A stretch of DNA of 6,481 nt from Candidatus Methanophagales archaeon (GCA_021161765.1 JAGGZZ010000007.1:1-6481); one strand, 5' to 3'; positions 1 through 6,137 are shown, counted from the stretch's first letter. Numbers and translations: made by a program. Notes: a model not told the origin generated them from the letters alone.

Positions 1-1061
1 ATTATGCCACGCATTTCCTTGCCGTAGACCCTTTTATTTATCTCCGCGTTCCACACGAAGGAAAAGACACCCTCATCGTGTCGCAAATGGAATACGAAAG
101 AGCGAGAAAAGAGTCAACGGTAACTGAAATCCGGTCTTCGCTTGATTACGGCAGGGACCTCAAAACAGAAGAGCTTATTACCAAAATCCTTCTGGAAGAA
201 CGTATAAACGCGATAGAAGTGCCGCGGAATTTTCCGTTATTCACGGCTGAGGAACTGAGGAAAAACGGCATAGAAGTGGTTCCCGTGAAGGAGGAACCGA
301 TACTAACGAAAGAGCGCGAGATAAAGGATGAAAATGAAATAGATTGTATGAGAAAGGCACAAAGAGCTACTGAGCACGCAATGGGAATCGCCATAGCCAC
401 TATAAAAAAATCTTCCGTGAGGGATAACATCCTTATTGAAAACGGTGAAGTTCTAACGTCAGAAAAAATAAAGGCATATATAGAACACGATTTGTTTGAT
501 TCTAACTGCATCTGCGATAGCGGGGAGCCAATAGTAGCATGTGGGAAAAGAGCTGCCGACCCTCACTTTACAGGCACTGGTTCCCTCCTCGCAGATGAGC
601 CAATCATCATAGATATTTTCCCACGATTAAAGCGGGAGAGATATTATGCAGATATGTCAAGAACCGTTGTCAAAGGAGAGCCTAAAAAGGCGATAAAAGA
701 GATGTATGACGCGGTTCTGGCAGCTCAAAACGCCGCTTTAGCCCGGGTAAAGGAAGGAGTAACGTGCAAAACCCTGCATAATCTCGTATGTGATGTATTC
801 GAAGAAAGAGGATACGGGACGATAAGAAAAAGGAGTAAAAAAGGATTTATTCATTCCACGGGGCATGGAGTGGGGTTGGACTTGCATGAGAACCCGCGAG
901 TTGCTGATAATGATTACGAACTGCGAAAAGGGAATGTGATTACAATAGAGCCCGGATTGTACGACCCTGAAGTAGGTGCTGTCAGGCTGGAGGATATGGT
1001 GCTCGTGATGAAGAACGGCTGTGAGAACCTGACGAAGTTTGAGAAGAAGCTCGTGGTGTGA
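1..1061 (+). CDS. M24-family metallopeptidase, Xaa-Pro peptidase type (5' partial)
   Basis: This is a cytosolic 'pita-bread' metallopeptidase of family M24, most likely cleaving Xaa-Pro dipeptides or N-terminal Xaa-Pro bonds with two metal ions. The frame is open from base 3 and reads YATHFLAVDPF, then MEYERAR, the usual N-terminal creatinase-like domain. The GTG at 78 is therefore an internal Val codon and the true start lies upstream; probably a few dozen residues are missing. The catalytic domain follows an EIDCMRKAQ helix. All five metal ligands are visible: Asp at 612-614 (IIIDIF), Asp at 651-653 (YADMSRT), His at 864-866 (STGHGVG), Glu at 948-950 (TIEPGLY) and Glu at 990-992 (VRLEDM). 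The accessory His of DPHF and of LHENP are also present. The family is clear; choosing between prolidase (PepQ-like) and aminopeptidase P, or another M24 specificity, is not possible from sequence. The following gene is on the same strand 306 bases away, so this is probably the end of its transcript. Confidence 0.92.
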   Translation, partial: YATHFLAVDPFIYLRVPHEGKDTLIVSQMEYERARKESTVTEIRSSLDYGRDLKTEELITKILLEERINAIEVPRNFPLFTAEELRKNGIEVVPVKEEPILTKEREIKDENEIDCMRKAQRATEHAMGIAIATIKKSSVRDNILIENGEVLTSEKIKAYIEHDLFDSNCICDSGEPIVACGKRAADPHFTGTGSLLADEPIIIDIFPRLKRERYYADMSRTVVKGEPKKAIKEMYDAVLAAQNAALARVKEGVTCKTLHNLVCDVFEERGYGTIRKRSKKGFIHSTGHGVGLDLHENPRVADNDYELRKGNVITIEPGLYDPEVGAVRLEDMVLVMKNGCENLTKFEKKLVV

Positions 1062-1087
1062 TATGAACTTGCTCAATAATCGGTGGA

Positions 1088-1302
1088 AAATCCTAAACTC
1101 TAATTTCTAAACTCTAAACTGTGGGGCTCTGCCCCACGACCCCGCAAGCCCAGTAGGGGCTTATTCAAATTTCAAAATTCAAATATCAAAACCTCCATAC
1201 GACCTCACGAGCCTGTAAGACCATATAAAGGGCTTAGTTTTGAATTTGTAATTTTGGTCATCGGGATTTGTTTAGGATTTCGAATTTAGTATTTCGGATT
1301 TT
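1088..1302. repeat. Composite low-complexity inverted-repeat spacer
   Basis: The 306-base gap between the peptidase and the ATPase holds no plausible gene. It is a nested, imperfect inverted repeat. The left arm (1088-1120) has an 11-bp direct repeat, ctaaactctaa at 1093-1103 and 1107-1117, followed by a 'caaatttcaaaattcaaat' type stretch at 1166-1192. The right arm (1237-1302) carries the approximate complements in reverse order, with gttttgaatttg first and aggatttcgaatttag later. Two GC-rich hairpins sit between the arms. Such AAATCC/TTCGAATTT spacer repeats recur in environmental bacterial and archaeal genomes (recollection, not checked). It may be a non-autonomous repeat or a decayed element; no transposase trace was seen. 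Confidence 0.55.
1121..1162. repeat. Two GC-rich hairpins inside the spacer
   Basis: The first hairpin is perfect: gtggggc (1121-1127), loop tct, gccccac (1131-1137). The second has a 6-bp stem, aagccc (1146-1151) with gggctt (1157-1162), around a 5-base loop. They stand out as GC-rich blocks in AT-rich surroundings. They lie 60 to 100 bases past the peptidase stop codon and could form in its 3' transcript end. No T-tract follows directly, so a classic intrinsic terminator is not supported. Confidence 0.5.
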
Positions 1303-1330
1303 TTCCCCCACAACTTTAATTTTAAAAAAA

Positions 1331-1343
1331 CTAAATATTTATG
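1331..1343 (+). promoter_or_regulatory. TATA-like element of the AAA ATPase gene
   Basis: The sequence ctaaatatttatg is centred about 31 bases before the ATG at 1368, where an archaeal TATA box would sit for a start of transcription at or just before that ATG. No Shine-Dalgarno sequence is visible in the bases before the ATG (accacaaataacctatt), which fits a leaderless or near-leaderless mRNA. A second AT-rich block at 1344-1350 could also serve. Confidence 0.4.
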
Positions 1344-1367
1344 TATTTAAACCACAAATAACCTATT

Positions 1368-2735
1368 ATGAGAAAAGACGTAGTACTCGAAATACTTGCG
1401 GATTGGAACTTCTGGGCAAATAGGGAGATAGATACGGGGATAAAAAGGAGTGGATATGTAAAAGAGCTTATTAATCTGGCAACGAAAACGAATCAGATAA
1501 TCTGCATAGTCGGAGTCAGAAGAGCGGGGAAATCATATCTGATGCGACAGATAGCGCAAGAGTTGAAGAAAGGCGATGGCTCGAATACATTGATAGTAAA
1601 TCTCGAGGATGAGAGATGGCTTACGAGAGACCTAAAACTCCTCAGGGAAATCTATGACGTATACTTAGAGCGTGTAAAATCCGAGGGCAAGCCGTTCATC
1701 TTCCTGGACGAAGTTCAAACAATCGAGGACTGGGAGAGATTTGTACGAGGAGTGCATGAAAGAAATGAAGCAAATATCTTTATCGCAGGTTCGTCATCAA
1801 GGTTATTAAGTGCCGAATTGGCTACTCTGCTTACAGGGAGACATATCATCTTTTTTGTACACCCGTTATGCTTCAGCGAATTTTTAGGATTTAAGGATCT
1901 ACGGATAGAGAAAGAGATAGAGATTATAGCAAAGAGAGTAAAGATCAAGCGGTTTCTGAATGAATATTTAGAATTTGGCGGTTTCCCTGAGGTTGCATTA
2001 GCCGGTGAGAAAAAGAGGCTGCTCCTGAGTTATTTTGAAACCATAATCATACGAGACATCATAGATAGATTCAAGATAAGGGAGAGGGAAAAAATAAAGA
2101 CGCTTGCAAAATACTATCTTACAAACACGGCATCGTTAATAAGCTTTAACAAACTCTCCCGATTTTTGAACATACCGCTTACAACCGTAGAGCGATTTTC
2201 AAGCTATCTGGAAACGGCAAACCTCATATTCTTCGTGAGGCGATTTTCATACTCGCTAAAGGAGCAGGAGAAATCGCAAAGAAAGGTATACTCGATTGAT
2301 GTCGGCTTATCAAATGCAATCGGGTTTAGATTTAGTGAACGATTCGGTAGGATAATAAAAAATGTAGTGGCGGTAGAACTGAATAAAAGGAAGGCGTTTA
2401 ATCCCTGGATTGAGGTGTATTATTGGAGGGATTACGCGGGGAGAGAAGTTGATTTCGTCATTAAAGAAGGCATAAAAGTCAAGGAATTAATCCAGGTTTG
2501 TTGGGACCCAAGCGACCACGAAACACGAGAAAGAGAGCTCAAAGCACTGTTAAAAGCACTGGCGGGATTTAAACTAAAAAAAGCTCTGGTCATAACTGAA
2601 GACGTTGAAAAAGCGGAAAAAATCGATGACCGGGTCATAATCTACAAACCGTTATGGAAGTGGTTGTTGCCAATAGGAAACGATAAGGGACTCATCACTT
2701 CCGAAGACGTTACGGAAAATAAATTATTGAACTAA
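1368..2735 (+). CDS. AAA ATPase with C-terminal DUF4143 region
   Basis: This 455-residue protein has an N-terminal P-loop ATPase of the AAA_14 type and a C-terminal DUF4143 region. Seen directly: Walker A GVRRAGKS (residues 49-56), Walker B FIFLDE (110-115) and a sensor-1-like IFIAGSSSRLLS (137-148). The LTGR..HPLCFSEFLGF block (155-175) is typical of the group. A winged-helix-like region around 250-290 (LISFNKLSRFLNIPLTTVERFSSYL as two pieces) is followed by YYWRDYAGREVDFVI (351-365), which resembles a PD-(D/E)XK nuclease core. The expected E-x-K is IQVCW (375-379), so the catalytic Lys appears lost. The function of these ATPases is not established; they are common in archaea and often lie near mobile DNA. 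The ATG is fixed by an in-frame TAA at 1359-1361. The gene stands alone and converges on the lipid prenyltransferase gene. Confidence 0.88.
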   Translation: MRKDVVLEILADWNFWANREIDTGIKRSGYVKELINLATKTNQIICIVGVRRAGKSYLMRQIAQELKKGDGSNTLIVNLEDERWLTRDLKLLREIYDVYLERVKSEGKPFIFLDEVQTIEDWERFVRGVHERNEANIFIAGSSSRLLSAELATLLTGRHIIFFVHPLCFSEFLGFKDLRIEKEIEIIAKRVKIKRFLNEYLEFGGFPEVALAGEKKRLLLSYFETIIIRDIIDRFKIREREKIKTLAKYYLTNTASLISFNKLSRFLNIPLTTVERFSSYLETANLIFFVRRFSYSLKEQEKSQRKVYSIDVGLSNAIGFRFSERFGRIIKNVVAVELNKRKAFNPWIEVYYWRDYAGREVDFVIKEGIKVKELIQVCWDPSDHETRERELKALLKALAGFKLKKALVITEDVEKAEKIDDRVIIYKPLWKWLLPIGNDKGLITSEDVTENKLLN

Positions 2736-2772
2736 AATATAGTCATTCCAGTAATAAATTGCAAATAATGAA

Positions 2773-2812
2773 CCACGAGATTCCACGAGATTAACACAAG
2801 AAATACAGATTA
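2773..2812 (-). repeat. Repeat family fragment with a 10-bp tandem unit
   Basis: Two perfect tandem copies of ccacgagatt (2773-2782 and 2783-2792) are followed by the looser units aacacaagaa and atacagatta. Read on the opposite strand, the units resemble the tctcgtg and aatctgtgt parts of the 30-bp repeat at 2866-2895, so this is a degenerate member in inverse orientation. Confidence 0.5.
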
Positions 2813-2856
2813 ACTGGGGGTAAAATCGTCAATGGAACACTGAAAACTAAAATCTA

Positions 2857-3039
2857 TTATCCTTCTCTCGTGTAAATCTGTGTAATCTGATGGTTAATAA
2901 TTTTCGGAATGACTATAAATCTGCGTAAATCCGTGTAAATCTGTGTCTTAAATAGAAGGAGGTGAGCATGCTCAAGAGATTGTGGGGAATCCCTAATCTC
3001 AATGTCTAAAGCATTGAGCATATTTGTAATATCTATCAT
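2857..3039 (-). CDS. Possible small protein, C-terminal half encoded by repeats
   Basis: I do not recognise this protein. From the ATG at 3039 on the minus strand it would have 60 residues, starting MIDITNMLNALDIEIRD. A GGTGA/AAGGA purine-rich stretch sits about 7 bases before this ATG; an upstream in-frame ATG at 3048 has that stretch directly against it and fits worse. Roughly the first 30 residues look like ordinary protein (IEIRDSPQSLEHAHLL). The rest is a translation of the 10-bp-unit repeats (TQIYTDL, then TQIYTREG), so the original 3' end may have been replaced by repeat DNA. It could be a gene remnant or a chance ORF: no homologue comes to mind, and both flanks are copies of the same repeat. 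Confidence 0.22.
   Translation of the reverse strand: MIDITNMLNALDIEIRDSPQSLEHAHLLLFKTQIYTDLRRFIVIPKIINHQITQIYTREG
2866..2895 (+). repeat. 30-bp dispersed repeat, copy A
   Basis: It begins tctcgtgtaa, continues atctgtgtaa and ends tctgatggtt. It matches copy B (3062-3091) at 26 of 30 positions and the reverse complement of copy C (5994-6023) at 27 of 30 by hand alignment. The sequence resembles the 'aatctgtgtaatctgtggtt' type of spacer repeat common in environmental genomes (recollection). Confidence 0.6.
2917..2946 (+). repeat. Three tandem 10-bp units of the same family
   Basis: Three adjacent 10-bp units, aaatctgcgt, aaatccgtgt and aaatctgtgt, differ from each other by one or two bases. 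The unit is the core of the 30-bp repeat, which suggests that the family grows and decays through short tandem copies. Confidence 0.6.
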
Positions 3040-3061
3040 ATAACACATCCTTCACCGCTAA

Positions 3062-3091
3062 TCTCGTGATAATCTGTGTAATCTGGCGGTT
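3062..3091 (+). repeat. 30-bp dispersed repeat, copy B
   Basis: It begins tctcgtgata, continues atctgtgtaa and ends tctggcggtt. The orientation is the same as copy A, and the two bracket the possible small ORF. It ends 20 bases before the stop codon end of the prenyltransferase gene. Confidence 0.6.
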
Positions 3092-3111
3092 ATAAATTAC
3101 CGTTTTCACGG

Positions 3112-4032
3112 TCAAACCAGAGCGCCACTTACAAATGCGATTAACCCAATACCCAGCGCTATCAACGTCTCTTTTCTCATATAATTATACTTTATATCCA
3201 CAGAAACCGTTTTTGAATCAAACCTTTTTTTAAAAGATTTGAGTTTGAGTCCGAGACACGTATGCACAAACAACGCATCCGCAGCCGTAACCGGGACGAT
3301 ATATGCAAGATTATGAAAGTAAGGGGTATTGCCAATGAAAAAAGGCACCGCACTCAGTACGACTGCGAGGAAATAAGAAAAAATTGTAACGTGCAAGGCT
3401 TTCTCCATTCCGTACACCCTTGCGATACTCTTTACGTCTCTTACCTCGTCACCTTTTACGTCTCCCATGTCCTTCATCACTTCCCTTCCGAAACCGGCAA
3501 AGAAAGCGATGGAAGCGAGAATAAGGAGTGGTTGCATCATTTCTGTTCGCTCTGGCGCATATACGAGTAATCCGCCAAAGATAAACGGGACTGCCATCGT
3601 AGCCGCGATATAAAAATTGCTTACGGCGATGAATTCCTTCATTTTTATGTCGTAAAGAACACCCATCACGGCTAATATAACCGCAAGTGCGAAGCATATA
3701 CGGTTCAAGAACACTGCGAAGGCAAGCCCTGCGGCGATGGCACCGCATGCAATCAGCAAAGCTTCTTCTTTTCTTAGCTCTCCTCTCACCAGTGGTCTAT
3801 CAGTCCGCCGATTCGCCCGGTCTGATTCCAGGTCATAATAATCGTTTAGTGCAAACGTGCCTGCTTCGAGTAGAAAAGCCGTGCAGAACCCGAACAAGGC
3901 AAAGTCGCTGAAAAGCACTGTTTTATCCGCTATAATTATCCCTATTAACACCCCGCATCCATACATTAATCCATGCTCCGCCCTCGTTAATCCCCATACG
4001 GCTTTTAGTTTCAACCACAGGTTACACAGCAA
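3112..4032 (-). CDS. UbiA-family prenyltransferase (candidate archaeal lipid enzyme)
   Basis: This is a 306-residue integral membrane prenyltransferase. The first Asp-rich motif is NDYYDLESD (residues 63-71), followed by RANRRTDRPL. The second is REVMKDMGDVKGD (183-195), with Asp 188, 191 and 195. Both bind Mg2+-diphosphate in this superfamily. LYDIKMK (126-132) is another family landmark, and I count about eight or nine hydrophobic segments. In archaea such proteins often make digeranylgeranylglyceryl phosphate, the second ether-bond step of membrane lipid synthesis. That is the best guess here, but quinone- or heme-type UbiA members cannot be excluded. The start is TTG at 4032, chosen because AGGGGG lies 8 bases upstream (4041-4046 on the minus strand). 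A TTG at 4014 or the ATG of GLMYG (residue 23) are weaker alternatives. The gene is transcribed divergently from mutL and converges with the ATPase gene. Confidence 0.88.
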   Translation of the reverse strand: MLCNLWLKLKAVWGLTRAEHGLMYGCGVLIGIIIADKTVLFSDFALFGFCTAFLLEAGTFALNDYYDLESDRANRRTDRPLVRGELRKEEALLIACGAIAAGLAFAVFLNRICFALAVILAVMGVLYDIKMKEFIAVSNFYIAATMAVPFIFGGLLVYAPERTEMMQPLLILASIAFFAGFGREVMKDMGDVKGDEVRDVKSIARVYGMEKALHVTIFSYFLAVVLSAVPFFIGNTPYFHNLAYIVPVTAADALFVHTCLGLKLKSFKKRFDSKTVSVDIKYNYMRKETLIALGIGLIAFVSGALV

Positions 4033-4040
4033 ATTTTCTT

Positions 4041-4079
4041 CCCCCTAAGAAAGTTTGATCAAAGAAACATATATTTTTT
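4041..4079 (-). promoter_or_regulatory. Promoter and ribosome binding site of the prenyltransferase gene
   Basis: Read on the minus strand there is a TATA-like aaaaaatatatg (4079-4068). Transcription would then start near 4046, giving a leader of about 14 bases that contains AGGGGG 8 bases before the TTG at 4032. A perfect 10-bp palindrome, tttgatcaaa (4054-4063), lies between the TATA element and the expected start and could be an operator. The positions agree with one another, but none is tested. Confidence 0.45.
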
Positions 4080-4084
4080 AGCAC

Positions 4085-4116
4085 AAACCTTCTCTTATAT
4101 AGAAAAGCTTTACCAA
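4085..4116. repeat. 32-bp hairpin repeat, upstream copy
   Basis: It begins aaaccttctct and ends agaaaagctttaccaa. It matches 6023-6054, beyond the far end of mutL, at 29 of 32 positions in the same orientation. The arms aaaccttctct and agaaaagcttt are nearly complementary (two mismatches) around the loop tatat. Two of the three differences from the other copy turn cttagaaag into cttatatag, so this copy contains a TATA-like element usable on either strand. Confidence 0.65.
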
Positions 4117-4148
4117 AAGAATAGCAAAAGAAACAACTATTTTTTTGA

Positions 4149-4171
4149 TAAAACTTTTTTGCATGCAAAAA
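4149..4171 (+). promoter_or_regulatory. mutL TATA-like element and 16-bp palindrome
   Basis: An ataaaa element (4149-4154) lies about 25 bases before the ATG at 4177, the spacing expected for a leaderless archaeal transcript. Directly after it is the perfect 16-bp palindrome tttttgcatgcaaaaa (4156-4171), ending five bases before the ATG. A dimeric regulator bound there would cover the start of transcription. There is no Shine-Dalgarno sequence before this ATG. Confidence 0.45.
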
Positions 4172-4176
4172 CGTGT

Positions 4177-5970
4177 ATGAGGGGTATATTCGTTTTAGAT
4201 GAGCAGACAATAAGTAAAATCGCCGCTGGTGAGGTTGTGGACAGACCCGCATCGGTGGTTAAGGAGCTGATAGAGAATTCCATAGATGCAGGGAGCAGAA
4301 GAGTAGTTGTAGAGGTTGGAAAGGGCGGAAGGGATTATATCAGGGTAACGGATGACGGATGCGGTATAAGTGAAGAAGACGTAGAAGCAGCATTCGAGAA
4401 GCACGCAACCAGCAAAATAACGCATATAGAAGATTTAGCCGCTCTACAAACGCTTGGATTCCGCGGTGAGGCATTGCCAAGCATAGCGGCAGTGTCGAGG
4501 ATAGAAATGAGCACAAGGCACGAGAGCGAAGGTTTTGGCACTTATCTGCGTGTGGAGGGCGGAGGGGAGCTAAAAGAAAGAAGGAGAATAACCCGTGCAA
4601 TTGGTACCACCATAGAAGTTAAAAGCTTGTTTTACAACCTCCCCGCACGAATCGGCACCATAAAATCGGAATCTGCCGAACTGCGACATATAATGGAGAG
4701 GGTGATAAATTATGTCGTAATCTATCCGGAGATAAAATTTGAACTCTTCCACGACGAAAAGGAAAAGCCCATAATGAGCACGTTAGGCAATGGTGAAATG
4801 TTAGATGCTATCGTTAATGCTTACGGGAGCAGCATTGCCCGGGAACTCATCGAGCTAAAAGAGCCCGATTCGCCTGGTGCTTCTTCGCACATTATTGACA
4901 TCCAGGTCGGTGGCTACATTTCCAAGCCTGCGCTGGTTTATGGCACAAAAAGGCATCTGCACACGTATGTAAACCGGCGTTTTGTAAGGAGCGAACTCAT
5001 GAACAAGGCGATAAGGAGAGGGTATGGAACCTTGTTAGCAAAATACACCCACCCTTTCGCCGTTGTTTCTCTTTATATCGAACCAGGCGAGATAAACGTG
5101 AACATACATCCAAAGAAGCACGAAATACGCTTTTACCACCCAACTGAGGTTTTTCATGCCATAGTCGAGTCCGTTTCGGCGACATTGCGCCATGCGGATT
5201 TGATTCCCGAGGTTGTTGATGTTGAGAAAGAAAAGACTCGCGAAGCCACGGCGGGTGCTGAACGTGCTAAACTCTTTGGCGTTCCTGATGTGGGGCGATG
5301 GGAAGCAATAGAGGCACTGCAAACTTCATTTCAAACAGAGGGGACACCAGAAATCAGCGAAAGCCGTGTGGAAGGTGGTAGCGATAGTGGTAGCTTAGAC
5401 ATACGACCTGCTCCGTTGTATCAGATTCTTGATAGTTATATCATAGCACAGACGGAAGCGGATGATATGATTATGGTAGACCAGCATGCCGCGGCGGAAC
5501 GAATAAACTTTGAGCGGTTAATCGGGAAGTACGGGCAGCGGATAGACAAGCAGGCTCTTTTAAGACCTTACGTGCCCGAACTCAGTCCGCATCAGCTCTT
5601 TTTACTCCGTGAGAATGAGGATACGCTCAGGGACATGGGATTCGACATAGAGCAGTTTGGCGAGGGCAGTTATATTATACATGCAATCCCCGTGGTTTTT
5701 TACCGGCTGATAGGAGAAGAGGAGATAATAGGAGTGATGGAGGATTTAGTGGAAGAGAGCGGTAAAAGGGAAGATAGAATACGGATTTTGTTCGCTACTG
5801 CGGCTTGCAGGGCAAGTGTAAAGGCGGGGGAGAAGCTATCGTATGAAAGTATGCGGCAGATAATGGAAGGATTGAAGAATACAAAGATACCCTATACGTG
5901 CCCGCATGGAAGACCAACGATGATACGGATGAGCAAGAAAGAAATAGAAAAGAGGTTTAAGCGGAGGTAG
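4177..5970 (+). CDS. mutL: DNA mismatch repair protein MutL
   Basis: MutL couples mismatch recognition by MutS to strand incision and removal. The ATG at 4177 gives 597 residues starting MRGIFVLDEQTISKIAAGEV, matching how the family begins. A TTG at 4159 in the same frame would add six odd residues inside the palindrome. The N-terminal GHKL ATPase has KELIENSIDAG (29-39, Glu30 and Asn34), DDGCGI (59-64), TLGFRGEAL (92-100) and GTT (143-145). The transducer domain ends with NIHPKKHEIRF (309-319), Lys314 being the conserved lysine. A low-complexity linker (about 345-408) leads to the C-terminal dimerisation and endonuclease domain: DQHAAAERINFE (435-446) fits DQHA(X)2E(X)4E, with ACRASVKA (543-550) and CPHGRP (575-580) completing the metal site. 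It should therefore nick DNA itself, unlike E. coli MutL. No mutS is in the window. The gene stands alone, divergent from the prenyltransferase gene and flanked by a repeated hairpin. Confidence 0.97.
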   Translation: MRGIFVLDEQTISKIAAGEVVDRPASVVKELIENSIDAGSRRVVVEVGKGGRDYIRVTDDGCGISEEDVEAAFEKHATSKITHIEDLAALQTLGFRGEALPSIAAVSRIEMSTRHESEGFGTYLRVEGGGELKERRRITRAIGTTIEVKSLFYNLPARIGTIKSESAELRHIMERVINYVVIYPEIKFELFHDEKEKPIMSTLGNGEMLDAIVNAYGSSIARELIELKEPDSPGASSHIIDIQVGGYISKPALVYGTKRHLHTYVNRRFVRSELMNKAIRRGYGTLLAKYTHPFAVVSLYIEPGEINVNIHPKKHEIRFYHPTEVFHAIVESVSATLRHADLIPEVVDVEKEKTREATAGAERAKLFGVPDVGRWEAIEALQTSFQTEGTPEISESRVEGGSDSGSLDIRPAPLYQILDSYIIAQTEADDMIMVDQHAAAERINFERLIGKYGQRIDKQALLRPYVPELSPHQLFLLRENEDTLRDMGFDIEQFGEGSYIIHAIPVVFYRLIGEEEIIGVMEDLVEESGKREDRIRILFATAACRASVKAGEKLSYESMRQIMEGLKNTKIPYTCPHGRPTMIRMSKKEIEKRFKRR

Positions 5971-5993
5971 GAAGTATCGTATTTCCGAAAAGT

Positions 5994-6023
5994 AACCACA
6001 AGATTACACAGATTTTCACGAGA
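5994..6023 (-). repeat. 30-bp dispersed repeat, copy C (inverse)
   Basis: It begins aaccacaaga and ends tttcacgaga. Its reverse complement matches copy A (2866-2895) at 27 of 30 positions. It starts 24 bases after the mutL stop codon and touches the 32-bp hairpin repeat. Confidence 0.6.
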
Positions 6024-6054
6024 AACCTTTTCTTAGAAAGAAAAGCTTTACCAA
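6023..6054. repeat. 32-bp hairpin repeat, downstream copy
   Basis: The arms aaaccttttct and agaaaagcttt pair with one mismatch around the loop tagaa. It is followed by caacttttttt, which also has a counterpart after the upstream copy (caactattttttt at 4135-4147) once about 18 bases are skipped. The hairpin plus T-run lies about 50 to 95 bases past mutL and could act as a transcription terminator for it. Confidence 0.6.
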
Positions 6055-6065
6055 CAACTTTTTTT

Positions 6066-6075
6066 GGTCGTGTCC
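6066..6075 (+). repeat. Left terminal inverted repeat
   Basis: ggtcgtgtcc is the exact reverse complement of the last ten bases of the window. Similarity beyond these ten bases is weak. Confidence 0.75.
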
Positions 6076-6090
6076 TGATTTCGCAGAAAA

Positions 6091-6130
6091 GTATATATAG
6101 CTCACATTTCCATAGGGAATATTAAGGGAT
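6091..6130 (+). promoter_or_regulatory. Promoter and ribosome binding site of the transposase relic
   Basis: A strong archaeal TATA element, gtatatatag (6091-6100), would place the start of transcription near 6121-6125. An aagggat ribosome binding motif (6124-6130) lies 7 to 8 bases before the ATG at 6138. The expression signals thus survive although the coding part is damaged. Confidence 0.5.
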
Positions 6131-6137
6131 TGGCGAA

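Larger units (their letters stand above)
2736..3111. other. Convergent intergenic gap rich in degenerate repeats
   Basis: This 376-base gap separates two convergent genes. It is filled mostly with copies and fragments of one repeat family (separate entries) and one low-confidence minus-strand small ORF. No RNA gene or clear terminator was found. A 5-bp hairpin, accgt/acggt at 3099-3112, touches the end of the prenyltransferase gene but is too short to call. Confidence 0.6.

Noticed and set aside
78..80. GTG at 78 as start of the peptidase gene
   Set aside because: The frame is open to base 3 upstream and encodes the conserved YATHFLAVDPF region, so GTG is an internal Val codon and the gene is cut by the window edge.
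2866..3091. CRISPR array
   Set aside because: The repeats are degenerate, irregularly spaced, partly in 10-bp tandem, and also occur singly after mutL in inverse orientation. There are no uniform spacers.
3099..3112. Terminator hairpin at the end of the prenyltransferase gene
   Set aside because: The stem is only 5 bp, overlaps the stop codon and has no T-tract following it on the minus strand.
3262..3911. Plus-strand ORFs opposite the prenyltransferase gene (3262-3570 and 3687-3911)
   Set aside because: They are antisense frames of a well-conserved membrane enzyme, with no recognisable domain or start signals.
4159..4161. TTG at 4159 as the mutL start
   Set aside because: It would add HAKTC-like residues not typical of MutL and lies within the 16-bp palindrome. 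The ATG at 4177 gives the usual N-terminus and correct TATA spacing.
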